Origin: WHTX01 sp038255145
Lineage (GTDB): Bacteria > Actinomycetota > Acidimicrobiia > Acidimicrobiales > CAIXPF01
Length of the DNA: 16,108 bases
Reading direction: 5' to 3'
NCBI GenBank assembly: GCA_038255145.1
Contig: JBBSLP010000089.1
Span: 1 to 16,108 of the forward strand
The notes beneath the pieces were generated by a model. It did no database searches, was not told the origin of the DNA, and saw only the letters and a list, made by a program, of their open reading frames with translations. Shown here piece by piece: positions 5,991-12,081 of this stretch. A program made the translations under genes and the position numbers. Position 1 is the stretch's first letter. Each line of letters opens with the position of its first letter.

Positions 5991-6905
5991 CTAGGAGCGG
6001 ACCCGGGCCCGGCGCCAGCGGCGGGTGTGGCGGCGGACGGCGCGGTCGAGGGGACGCTGGCCCCGCCCGATGCGGTCGACCACGCCTTCGACGGCGGCCA
6101 GCAGGCCCGACGAGAACGCCGCGGACCGGGTGAGGAAGACGTCGTGGTCGGCCTCGATCTCCAGCACCCGGGCATCGAGCAGACGGGCCAGCTCGAGCTG
6201 GGAGCGGTAGGGCACGGCCCGATCGGCGCTGGTCACCACGACGGCGGCGGGAAGGCGCAGGTCCTCGGCCAGGTGGCGGGCGTCGTAGCGGGACAGGGCC
6301 CGGCCCGCTTCCACGCTGTCGCGGGTCGTGCCCCGCTTGGTCTCCCCGATGAGGCGCTCACGCCAGGCGGCCACGACCTCGTCGACGGCGGCCTGCTTGT
6401 CGATCTGGCGGCGGATGAGCACGGCCTGGCCGTCGTGGCGCATGATCTCGGCCAGCAGGGGCAGCAGCACCCACTGCACCCGGTCGACGATGGTGCGGTT
6501 GAAGCGGGCGGCCGACGCCGTGAGCACCAGGCCGTCGACCAGGCCGGGGTGGCGGTTGGCCAGGTGCAGGGCGATGGGGCCGCCCATGGAGTAGCCCACG
6601 GCGATGACCCGGTCGATGCCCAGGGCGGCCAGCGCGGCGGCGGCGTCGTCGGCCGCGGCCTCGAGGTCGAAGGGGTGGGTCGACCGCAAACCCCGCCCGT
6701 GGCCCCGGTGGTCGATGGCCACGATGTTGTAGCGCAGCGAGAAGGGCTGGTAGCAGGCGTACCAGTTGAGGTCGGCCGTGTTGGTCCAGCCGTGCAGCAG
6801 CAGCAGGGTGGGGCGGTCGGTGCCCGCCTGGTGCAGGCGGACGAACGTGTCGCCCCGTCCGGGGAGGTCGAGGATGCGCCCCTGGGGGACGAAGGGCTCC
6901 TGCAT
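5991..6905 (-). CDS. Alpha/beta-fold hydrolase
   Basis: 304 residues from the ATG at 6905. An alpha/beta hydrolase with oxyanion-hole segment LLLLHGWTNT (34-43), DHRGHGRG (65-72), nucleophile elbow VGYSMGGP with Ser106, probable acid Asp228 in VTSADRAVP, and His254 in EADHDVF. It should cleave an ester, lactone, epoxide or C-C bond in the cytoplasm, but the substrate cannot be told from sequence. The tail after about 278 is very Arg-rich (RRHTRRWRRARVRS) and looks like a family-external extension. The longer open frame to 7124 runs through the toxin-antitoxin promoter and lacks similarity, so ATG 6905 is preferred. A GTG at 6923 is the main alternative. It converges on the nitrile hydratase operon with only 30 bp between stops, and diverges from the toxin-antitoxin operon. 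Confidence 0.85.
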   Translation of the reverse strand: MQEPFVPQGRILDLPGRGDTFVRLHQAGTDRPTLLLLHGWTNTADLNWYACYQPFSLRYNIVAIDHRGHGRGLRSTHPFDLEAAADDAAAALAALGIDRVIAVGYSMGGPIALHLANRHPGLVDGLVLTASAARFNRTIVDRVQWVLLPLLAEIMRHDGQAVLIRRQIDKQAAVDEVVAAWRERLIGETKRGTTRDSVEAGRALSRYDARHLAEDLRLPAAVVVTSADRAVPYRSQLELARLLDARVLEIEADHDVFLTRSAAFSSGLLAAVEGVVDRIGRGQRPLDRAVRRHTRRWRRARVRS

Positions 6906-6970
6906 GACCCCATCGTGCCTCACGCCGACCGCCTGAGCCTGGGCGCCGACCGGGAGCGAGGTCGTGGAGT

Positions 6971-6996
6971 GGGAGTATCTGGGGGCGTATACTCCC
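6971..6996 (+). promoter_or_regulatory. Operator and -10 box of the toxin-antitoxin operon
   Basis: A perfect 8-bp inverted repeat, GGGAGTAT (6971-6978) and ATACTCCC (6989-6996), has its right half over the consensus-like -10 box TATACT (6988-6993). The antitoxin ATG (7000) starts 6 nt after the -10, so the transcript should be leaderless. Ribbon-helix-helix antitoxins typically bind such palindromes and repress their own operon, alone or with the toxin. The site also faces the divergent hydrolase gene, though no minus-strand promoter is clear. Confidence 0.7.
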
Positions 6997-6999
6997 GGC

Positions 7000-7218
7000 A
7001 TGGCCAAGATCACGGTGTACCTGCCCGACGACCTGGCCGAGCAGGTCAAGGCGTCGGACCTCAACGTCTCCCAACTGACGCAACGGGCCATCCGTGAGGC
7101 CCTCGACCGGTCCCGGATGACCAACTGGCTCGACCGCCTCGACCTCGGTGGACCGGCGTGGGGGCCCAGTGAGGACGCCCAGGACGCCCTGCGTGAGCTC
7201 CGGGAGGAGCATGGCTGA
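7000..7218 (+). CDS. Ribbon-helix-helix antitoxin (VapB-like)
   Basis: 72 residues. The N-terminus KITVYLPDDLAEQVK followed by NVSQLTQRAIREAL is a typical ribbon-helix-helix DNA-binding fold of the CopG/VapB group: one beta strand that pairs in the dimer, then two helices. The C-terminal part (about 40-72; WLDRLD, then a Glu-rich end) would wrap and inhibit the partner toxin. The ATG at 7000 sits 6 nt after a TATACT box, inside an inverted repeat that the protein probably binds. It overlaps the following PIN-domain gene by 8 nt, the standard toxin-antitoxin arrangement. The function call rests on fold plus gene partner. Confidence 0.82.
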   Translation: MAKITVYLPDDLAEQVKASDLNVSQLTQRAIREALDRSRMTNWLDRLDLGGPAWGPSEDAQDALRELREEHG

Positions 7219-7645
7219 TCCCGGGGTAACCGAGCGCCCTCGTCCCACTGCGGTCATCGACTCGAGCGCCCTGGTCGAGCTGGTGACCCGGCGGCCCCTG
7301 GCCCGTGCGGTGGCCCGGGCCATCGCCACCCACGAGCTGTCGGCACCGCCCCACATCGATGCCGAGGTGTTGGGCGTGATCCGCAAGTTGTGGATGGGTG
7401 ACCTGCTCACCGCGGCGCAGGCGGACGCCGCCGTGAAGGCCCTGCAGGATGCGCCGGTACAGCGGTTCGCCATCACCCCGGCCCTCACCGCCGAGGCGTG
7501 GCGGTTGCGACACCACGTGTGGGCAGCCGACGGCTACTTCATCGCCCTGGCCGCCCTGGGGTCCCCTGACGGCGCGGGCCTCACGCTCGTGACCCTGGAC
7601 CGGGGCCAGGCCGCCAACTACGGGCGGTCGCTCATCCCGGTGTGA
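7211..7645 (+). CDS. PIN-domain ribonuclease toxin (VapC-like)
   Basis: 144 residues with the acidic metal-binding set of PIN nucleases: Asp17 in VIDSSALVEL, Glu52 in HIDAEVLGVIR, Asp107 in WAADGYFIALA, and Asp130 in LVTLDRG. VapC-type toxins cut specific RNAs (often tRNA or rRNA) when freed from their antitoxin. The ATG at 7211 is preceded by GGAGG (7203-7207) and overlaps the antitoxin stop, so both genes are co-translated. The Arg- and Pro-rich first 12 residues precede the core fold. All catalytic positions are present, so the toxin appears intact. The target RNA cannot be predicted. Confidence 0.88.
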   Translation: MADPGVTERPRPTAVIDSSALVELVTRRPLARAVARAIATHELSAPPHIDAEVLGVIRKLWMGDLLTAAQADAAVKALQDAPVQRFAITPALTAEAWRLRHHVWAADGYFIALAALGSPDGAGLTLVTLDRGQAANYGRSLIPV

Positions 7646-7674
7646 CCGGCGGGGTGCCTGGCAACATGGGTTCC

Positions 7675-8157
7675 ATGGAAGCGCTCGACGAGGTCGCCCC
7701 GGCGTTCCGGGACATGGCCCACCGCATCGTGTGGGCCACGGTCACCACCGTGGACCGGGCCGACCGGCCCCGGTCACGGATCCTGCACCCGCTGTGGGTG
7801 TGGGAGGAGGGGACGCTGGTGGGCTGGATCGCCACCATGCCCACGCCGGTCAAGCGGGCCCACCTCGAGCGCTCGCCCTACGTCTCGTGCTCGTACTGGT
7901 CCTCGACGCACGACACCTGCGTGGCCGAGTGCCGGGCCGAACTGCTCGAGGACGCCGACCCCCGGGCCAAGGTGTGGACGCTCCTGGCCGAGGGGCCCGA
8001 ACCCGTGGGCTACGACCCCGCCATCATCCCCGGCTGGGACGGCCCCACCTCACCCGGCTTCGCCGTGCTCCGCCTCGAACCCTGGCGCCTGCGGGTCTTC
8101 CCCGGCACCGTGCTCCTCAACCGGGGCGGCGCCGTCCTCACCTGGCAGGAGGCCTGA
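7675..8157 (+). CDS. Pyridoxamine-phosphate-oxidase-like split-barrel flavin/F420 protein
   Basis: 160 residues resembling the FMN-binding split-barrel family (PNPOx-like, which also includes F420-dependent reductases). The strands HRIVWATVTTVDRADRPRSR and LHPLWVWEEGTLVGW, followed by TPVKRAHLERSPYVSCSYWS, match the usual order of such proteins: barrel strand, substrate loop, then a helix that packs on the cofactor. Whether it binds FMN, F420 or haem is not readable. Start choice: in-frame GTG 7642, ATG 7666 and ATG 7675 are possible. I prefer 7675 because CAACAT (7662-7667), a weak -10, ends 7 nt upstream as at neighbouring leaderless genes, and the fold begins right after it. GTG 7642 overlaps the toxin stop and would make it part of that operon. 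The next gene is an F420-ligase homologue, which hints at F420. Confidence 0.72.
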   Translation: MEALDEVAPAFRDMAHRIVWATVTTVDRADRPRSRILHPLWVWEEGTLVGWIATMPTPVKRAHLERSPYVSCSYWSSTHDTCVAECRAELLEDADPRAKVWTLLAEGPEPVGYDPAIIPGWDGPTSPGFAVLRLEPWRLRVFPGTVLLNRGGAVLTWQEA

Positions 8158-8299
8158 CTCGTCAGCGGGCCGGGCGATGCGGTGGTCGAACCGGACGCGT
8201 GCGCGTACGGCTGGCGTAGGTGCGTGACCGGCCGAGTTGACGCCCGTGTCATGCCCGGGGTCCTGCAGGGGTGGTCCGTGGGGGCCGGCCTCCAGCCGA

Positions 8300-8305
8300 T
8301 AACCT
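8300..8305 (+). promoter_or_regulatory. -10 box of the F420-ligase-like gene, predicted leaderless
   Basis: TAACCT is followed by 8 nt (8306-8313) and then ATG 8314, with no Shine-Dalgarno sequence. No convincing -35 is seen. A TTGACG at 8237-8242 is too far upstream to pair with it. The 156-bp gap before the gene (8158-8313) otherwise holds nothing I recognise. Confidence 0.45.
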
Positions 8306-8313
8306 CCGCGCCG

Positions 8314-9477
8314 ATGGGCATCGCACGCAAGGCCGCGGCCGTGGCCGGCGCAGGTGTGGCGGCGGTGGGCGCCGTCGAGGCGCTGCACCGCCGGGCACCC
8401 GGCAACAAGGCCGCCTTCTCCGACGAGGGGTTCGCCGCCACCCGGCCCTCCCCCGACCACCTCCGCCTGCACGGGCGGGTCGTGGTCCGCAACCTGATCC
8501 CCGACCGCGAGGTCATGCTCACCGACGTCACCCCCCGGGTGGTGCTGCTGTCGGATGCGGCGATCGACGGGCTCACGACCCGGGTGACGGTGGCGTCGAA
8601 CGATCCCAACTACCCGCCCCGATCCGACGGCCACTTCACCGCCTACGTCATCCACCCCGCCGATGAGACCTCCTTCGAGGTCGACGTCGACGTGCACGGA
8701 CCCCCGGCCGACCTGGGGGCCCTGTACGCGGCGTGGATCGACGTGCGCATGGCCACCTACGGCGGCGAGGGTCCCCGACCCCGCTCCCACCACGTGGTCC
8801 TGTCCCTGCGCGACGCCGAGCCCACCCCGCCCCGGTGGCGCGACATCGACGGCGCCCGGGTCCTGCCCATCCTCACCCACCTGCTCACCCCGGCCGATGA
8901 CCCTGTGGCCGTGGTGCAGAAGTACGCCACCCCCCATGCCCAGCCCGGTGACGTGGTGGCCATCGGCGAGACCCCCCTGGCCATCATGCAGGGCCGGTTC
9001 CGCCACCCCGACGAGATCCCCCTCAGTTGGTTCGCCAAGCGTTTCTCGCCCTACATGAGCGGCGAGGGGTCCCTGGGTACGGCCTCGGGCTTGCAGGTGT
9101 TGGTCGACCAGGTCGGCGCTCCCCGGGTGCTGTTCGCCCTGGGCGCGGGCTTCCCCATGAAGGCCCTGGGAGCGCCGGGCTGGTTCTATCGTCTGGTCGG
9201 TGACCAGGCCCGTCTGGTGGACGACGTGACGGGCACCCTGCCCCCCTACGACCAGTTCGTGGTCATGGGCCCCGAGGACGCCGAGGGCGTGTGCGCGGCC
9301 GTGCACCGGGCCACCGGGCTGGGGGCGGTCGTGGCCGACGCCAACAACCTGGGCAAGGTCGACCTCATGGGCCCGTCCACGGGTGTGGACGAGGCCCTGG
9401 TGAAGCGGGCGCTGACCTCGAACCCGGCCGGGAACGGGGCCGAGACCACGCCCCTGGTGCTGATCCGCCCGATGTAG
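8314..9477 (+). CDS. F420-0:gamma-glutamyl ligase-like protein, divergent family
   Basis: 387 residues. The C-terminal two thirds match the CofE-like ligase family: PGDVVAIGETPLAIMQGR (211-228), a long GWFYRLVGDQARLVDDVTG segment (289-307), PPYDQFVVMGP (310-320), and VADANNLGKVDLMGPSTG (340-357) where CofE-type proteins have an acidic ANDLG motif. The ending is NPAGNGAETTPLVLI. In the canonical enzyme this fold adds glutamate to coenzyme F420 with GTP. This branch, which I recall also from cyanobacteria and Chloroflexota, has no proven reaction. Residues 6-22 are Ala/Val-rich and hydrophobic, a possible membrane anchor. Residues about 50-170 are an extra beta-rich part I cannot assign. ATG 8314 is chosen from the -10 box 8 nt upstream; the frame extends to 8182 without support. 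Confidence 0.7.
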   Translation: MGIARKAAAVAGAGVAAVGAVEALHRRAPGNKAAFSDEGFAATRPSPDHLRLHGRVVVRNLIPDREVMLTDVTPRVVLLSDAAIDGLTTRVTVASNDPNYPPRSDGHFTAYVIHPADETSFEVDVDVHGPPADLGALYAAWIDVRMATYGGEGPRPRSHHVVLSLRDAEPTPPRWRDIDGARVLPILTHLLTPADDPVAVVQKYATPHAQPGDVVAIGETPLAIMQGRFRHPDEIPLSWFAKRFSPYMSGEGSLGTASGLQVLVDQVGAPRVLFALGAGFPMKALGAPGWFYRLVGDQARLVDDVTGTLPPYDQFVVMGPEDAEGVCAAVHRATGLGAVVADANNLGKVDLMGPSTGVDEALVKRALTSNPAGNGAETTPLVLIRPM

Positions 9478-9487
9478 GGTCCTGGCC

Positions 9488-9510
9488 GCACCCGCCGATC
9501 GGGCGGGTGC
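9488..9510 (+). terminator. 9-bp hairpin after the F420-ligase-like gene
   Basis: GCACCCGCC (9488-9496) pairs exactly with GGCGGGTGC (9502-9510) around a 5-nt loop, 10 nt after the stop codon. No T-run follows. It probably ends transcription of the preceding gene, 28 nt before the SDR start. Confidence 0.55.
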
Positions 9511-9538
9511 CGAGCAGGCGACAGCTCCGGGGGGGATC

Positions 9539-10309
9539 ATGGCTGATCAGGTGGTCGATCGCGTGGCGGTGGTCAGTGGCGCCGGACGGGGCATCGGGCG
9601 GGCCATCGCCCTGCACCTGGCCGCCCAGGGCCGCCGCGTGGCCGTGTGTGACGTGCTCGAGGCCGAAGCGGCCGAGACCACGGGCCTCATCGAGACCGCC
9701 GGGGGTGACGCCCGCCCCTACGTGGTCGACGTGACCGATTCGGACGCCGTGGCCACCGGCCACCTGGCCGTGCTCGACCAGATGGGTCCCGTCGAGGTGC
9801 TGGTCAACTGCGCGGGCTGGGACCTGTTCATGCCCTTCGTCGAGTCCGACGAGCCCTTCTGGGACCGGGTCATCGACATCAACTACAAGGGCGTCCTGCG
9901 CTGGACCCACGCGGTGCTGCCGGGCATGCTCGAGCGCCGCTACGGCCGGGTGGTCAACATCGCGTCGGACGCCGCCCGCGTGGGCTCCTCGCTCGAGTCG
10001 GTGTACTCCGGGGCCAAGGGTGCGGTCATCTCCTTCACCAAGACCATCGCCCGCGAGTCGGCCCGGGCCGGGGTGACCGCCAACGTGGTCTGCCCCGGGC
10101 CCACGGACACCGACCTGCTGCGCAGCGCAGCGGCGTCGCGGGGGGAGGACGCCGAGAAGTTCCTCGGTGCCCTGACCCGGGCCGTGCCCATGCGCCGCAT
10201 CGGCCACCCCGACGAGGTGGCGGGGGCCGTGGCCTTCTTCTGCTCCGAGGGTGCCGGCTACATCACCGGTCAGACGCTGTCGGTCTCCGGCGGCCTGACC
10301 ATGGCCTGA
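9539..10309 (+). CDS. Short-chain dehydrogenase/reductase, BadH/FabG-like
   Basis: 256 residues, a classical SDR. The nucleotide site is GAGRGIG (14-20), with Asp38 at the end of the second strand, which favours NAD(H) over NADP(H). Then come NCAG (90-93), Asn115, and the catalytic Ser143, Tyr156 and Lys160 (YSGAKGA). The segment VVCPGPTDTDLL and the ending ITGQTLSVSGG are typical. NCAGWDLFMPF and YSGAKGAVISFTK resemble 2-hydroxycyclohexanecarboxyl-CoA dehydrogenase (BadH) more than FabG, suggesting a hydroxyacyl-CoA substrate; this is inference. ATG 9539 follows a G-run (9529-9535) 3 nt upstream, so unlike several neighbours it uses a leadered ribosome-binding site. A TAGGGT overlapping the previous stop (9475-9480) might serve as promoter. 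Confidence 0.9.
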   Translation: MADQVVDRVAVVSGAGRGIGRAIALHLAAQGRRVAVCDVLEAEAAETTGLIETAGGDARPYVVDVTDSDAVATGHLAVLDQMGPVEVLVNCAGWDLFMPFVESDEPFWDRVIDINYKGVLRWTHAVLPGMLERRYGRVVNIASDAARVGSSLESVYSGAKGAVISFTKTIARESARAGVTANVVCPGPTDTDLLRSAAASRGEDAEKFLGALTRAVPMRRIGHPDEVAGAVAFFCSEGAGYITGQTLSVSGGLTMA

Positions 10310-10320
10310 CGGCCGACCCG

Positions 10321-10372
10321 TCCTTCCCATCTGGCCTTCCCGAACAACCTGCCCATCTGACCTGCCCATCTG
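10321..10372 (+). repeat. 13-bp tandem repeat, four units
   Basis: Four adjacent 13-nt units fill most of the 79-bp gap between the SDR stop and the amidase start: TCCTTCCCATCTG (10321-10333), GCCTTCCCGAACA (10334-10346), ACCTGCCCATCTG (10347-10359) and ACCTGCCCATCTG (10360-10372). The last two are identical, the first differs at two positions, and the second is degenerate. The array ends 4 nt before the amidase ribosome-binding site, so copy number could affect expression. No coding capacity is evident. Confidence 0.75.
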
Positions 10373-10388
10373 GACCGAGGGGGACGCT

Positions 10389-11804
10389 GTGGATCTCGAC
10401 CTGCGCCGGGAGACGGTGGCCGGGCTGGTAGGCCGCGTGCAGCGGCGCGAGGTGGCGGCTCGTGAGCTGGCCGCCCACAGCATCGAGCGGCTCGAGGCCC
10501 TCGACCCGACGGTCAACGCCTTCGTGGTCTGGGACGGTGACGGCGCCCTGGCCCAGGCGGCGGCCCTCGACGAGCGCCTGGCCCGGGGCGAGGACGTGGG
10601 CCCGTTGGCGGGGATCGTCATCGGGGTCAAGGACCTGGAGGACGCGGCCGGGCTCCGCACCACCTACGGCTCCCGCATCCACCTCGGTGACGCCGTGGCC
10701 ACGGCCGATTCACCCCTGGTGGCCCGGTTGCGGGCAGCCGGCTGCGTGGTGCTGGGCAAGACCAACACCCCCGAGTTCGGCCACAAGGGAATCAGCGAGA
10801 ACCCCGCCTTCGGGGCCACGGCCAACCCCTGGCAGCTCGAGCACTCGGCCGGGGGGTCCTCGGGGGGCACGGCCGCGGCCATCGCCGCAGGGATCGTGGC
10901 CCTGGGCACGGGTTCGGACGGAGGTGGGTCGATCCGGCTGCCGGCGTCGATCTGTGGCCAGTCGGGGATCAAGTGCTCGCAGGGTCGGGTGCCGGTGGGT
11001 GGGCCCAACCCCCCGGGGTCGGGCGTGCTCACCGTGAAGGGGCCCATGGCCCGCACCATCCGCGACGTGGCCCTGGCCCTCGATGCCGTGGTCGGGCCCG
11101 AGCCCACCGACATCTTCTCCTTCCCCGGGCCCCACGAGCCCTGGTCGGGGGCCCTGGACGGACGGCCGCCGGCCCGGGTGGCCTGGAGCCCGACCCTGGG
11201 TTACGGCGAGCTCGACACCGAGGTGGCGGCGTCGTGCCAGGCCGCGGTGGATCGGCTGGCGGCGGCGGGGACCGAGGTCGTCGACCTGCCCACGGTGTGG
11301 CCGACCTCGCCGCTGGAGTCGTGGTTGGCCATCTGGATCACCCAGCGGTTCAAGGCCCACGGCCACCTGCGGGGCACGCCGGCGTGGGACGAGCTGGGGG
11401 AGAGCCTGCAGCAGCAGATCGAGGCCGGGGCCAAGGTGGATGGGGCCACCTACGCCCGGGCCATCGACGCCGCCCACCTGTTCAACGTGCAGTTCGAGCA
11501 GGCCGTGGCCTCGGTCGACGCCGACCTGGTGCTGTGCCCCACCACGTCGGGCGTGGTGCCCCGCCTGGATGCCGGTGTCATGGGCACCAAGGACGGTGTG
11601 CCCACCGCGGACTGGGTCTCGTTCACCTACGGCTTCAACCTGACCCGCAACCCCGCAGGCACGGTGTGCACCGGCCTGACCTCGGGCGGTCTGCCCATCG
11701 GCCTCCAGGTCATCGGCCGCCAACGCGACGACCTCGGCGTGTTGCGGACGCTCGCCGCCCTCGAAGACGTCATCGCCTTCGACCAGGTCGCCCCCCTGGC
11801 CTAG
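10389..11804 (+). CDS. Amidase (amidase-signature family)
   Basis: 471 residues of the amidase-signature family, which hydrolyses amides to acid and ammonia using a Ser-cisSer-Lys triad. The triad is Lys81 (GVKDLEDAAG), Ser157 in AGGSSGGTAAA and the nucleophile Ser181 in DGGGSIRLPAS. The 24-residue spacing between the serines matches the family. The C-terminal PAGTVCTGLTSGGLPIGLQVIG is the usual closing motif. A GatA role is unlikely because no gatC or gatB is near and the middle region differs. The GTG at 10389 has GAGGGGG (10377-10383) 5 nt upstream. It could complete nitrile breakdown begun by the cobalt nitrile hydratase about 4.4 kb upstream, but it is a separate transcription unit and is not proven to share substrates. 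It converges on the helicase gene. Confidence 0.9.
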   Translation: MDLDLRRETVAGLVGRVQRREVAARELAAHSIERLEALDPTVNAFVVWDGDGALAQAAALDERLARGEDVGPLAGIVIGVKDLEDAAGLRTTYGSRIHLGDAVATADSPLVARLRAAGCVVLGKTNTPEFGHKGISENPAFGATANPWQLEHSAGGSSGGTAAAIAAGIVALGTGSDGGGSIRLPASICGQSGIKCSQGRVPVGGPNPPGSGVLTVKGPMARTIRDVALALDAVVGPEPTDIFSFPGPHEPWSGALDGRPPARVAWSPTLGYGELDTEVAASCQAAVDRLAAAGTEVVDLPTVWPTSPLESWLAIWITQRFKAHGHLRGTPAWDELGESLQQQIEAGAKVDGATYARAIDAAHLFNVQFEQAVASVDADLVLCPTTSGVVPRLDAGVMGTKDGVPTADWVSFTYGFNLTRNPAGTVCTGLTSGGLPIGLQVIGRQRDDLGVLRTLAALEDVIAFDQVAPLA

Positions 11805-11818
11805 CCGGCAGCTGGCCA
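11797..11818 (+). terminator. Hairpin overlapping the amidase stop codon
   Basis: TGGCC (11797-11801), a bulged T and AGC (11803-11805) can pair with GCT (11811-11813) and GGCCA (11814-11818) around a 5-nt loop. The TAG stop (11802-11804) lies within the stem. There is no T-run, so this is a weak terminator candidate. Confidence 0.3.
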
Positions 11819-12073
11819 GATGGCTGGTCGTCAGGGGTGGGGCCGATGGCGGTTCTTCGTGCTGCCGCTGGTGGCGGGGTGTGGGGGCCGGTCGCCGGTT
11901 GGGTGTCGACGATGGGGTTGGTCGGCGCGGGTTCGCTGGCTGGGGGATCTACTTCAGTACCGCGAAAGGTGGCCCAAGGCCGATCCCAGGCGATCGGGTG
12001 ACGCAGCGCGGCGGGCCCGGTGCCCAGGTCAGGCCCCCGATCGGCGACAGCGACACCGGGTGCGACCGCACGG
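11805..12073. other. Intergenic gap between convergent amidase and helicase genes
   Basis: 269 bp with no credible gene. Short open frames here lack family motifs and ribosome-binding sites. It contains a short palindrome TACTTCAGTA (11950-11959) and a 6-bp hairpin, CCGATC (11980-11985) with GATCGG (11992-11997). Being between two converging genes, it most likely holds terminators only. Compared with flanking coding sequence it has more G/T-rich simple stretches on the plus strand. Confidence 0.5.
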
Positions 12074-12081
12074 TCACCCGG
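12056..12081 (-). terminator. Hairpin straddling the helicase stop codon
   Basis: CCGGGT (12056-12061) pairs with ACCCGG (12076-12081). After a 2-nt bulge, GACC (12064-12067) pairs with GGTC (12072-12075) around a GCAC loop. The helicase stop codon (12074-12076) is inside the stem. No T-tract follows on the minus strand. It could be a terminator, but translating ribosomes would melt it. Confidence 0.4.

Noticed and set aside
6906..7124. Longer N-terminus for the minus-strand hydrolase
   Set aside because: It would run through the toxin-antitoxin operator and antitoxin gene and shows no alpha/beta-hydrolase similarity.
7642..7674. GTG 7642 as start of the split-barrel protein, overlapping the toxin stop
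   Set aside because: The extra 11 residues (TGGVPGNMGS-type) are not part of the fold and a -10-like box precedes ATG 7675; kept as an alternative only.
9475..9480. TAGGGT overlapping the stop codon of the F420-ligase-like gene as an SDR promoter
   Set aside because: It matches the local -10 sequence, but TAG is fixed by the stop codon, no -35 is present, and the 9488-9510 hairpin would be at the very 5' end of the transcript. Not listed as a feature.
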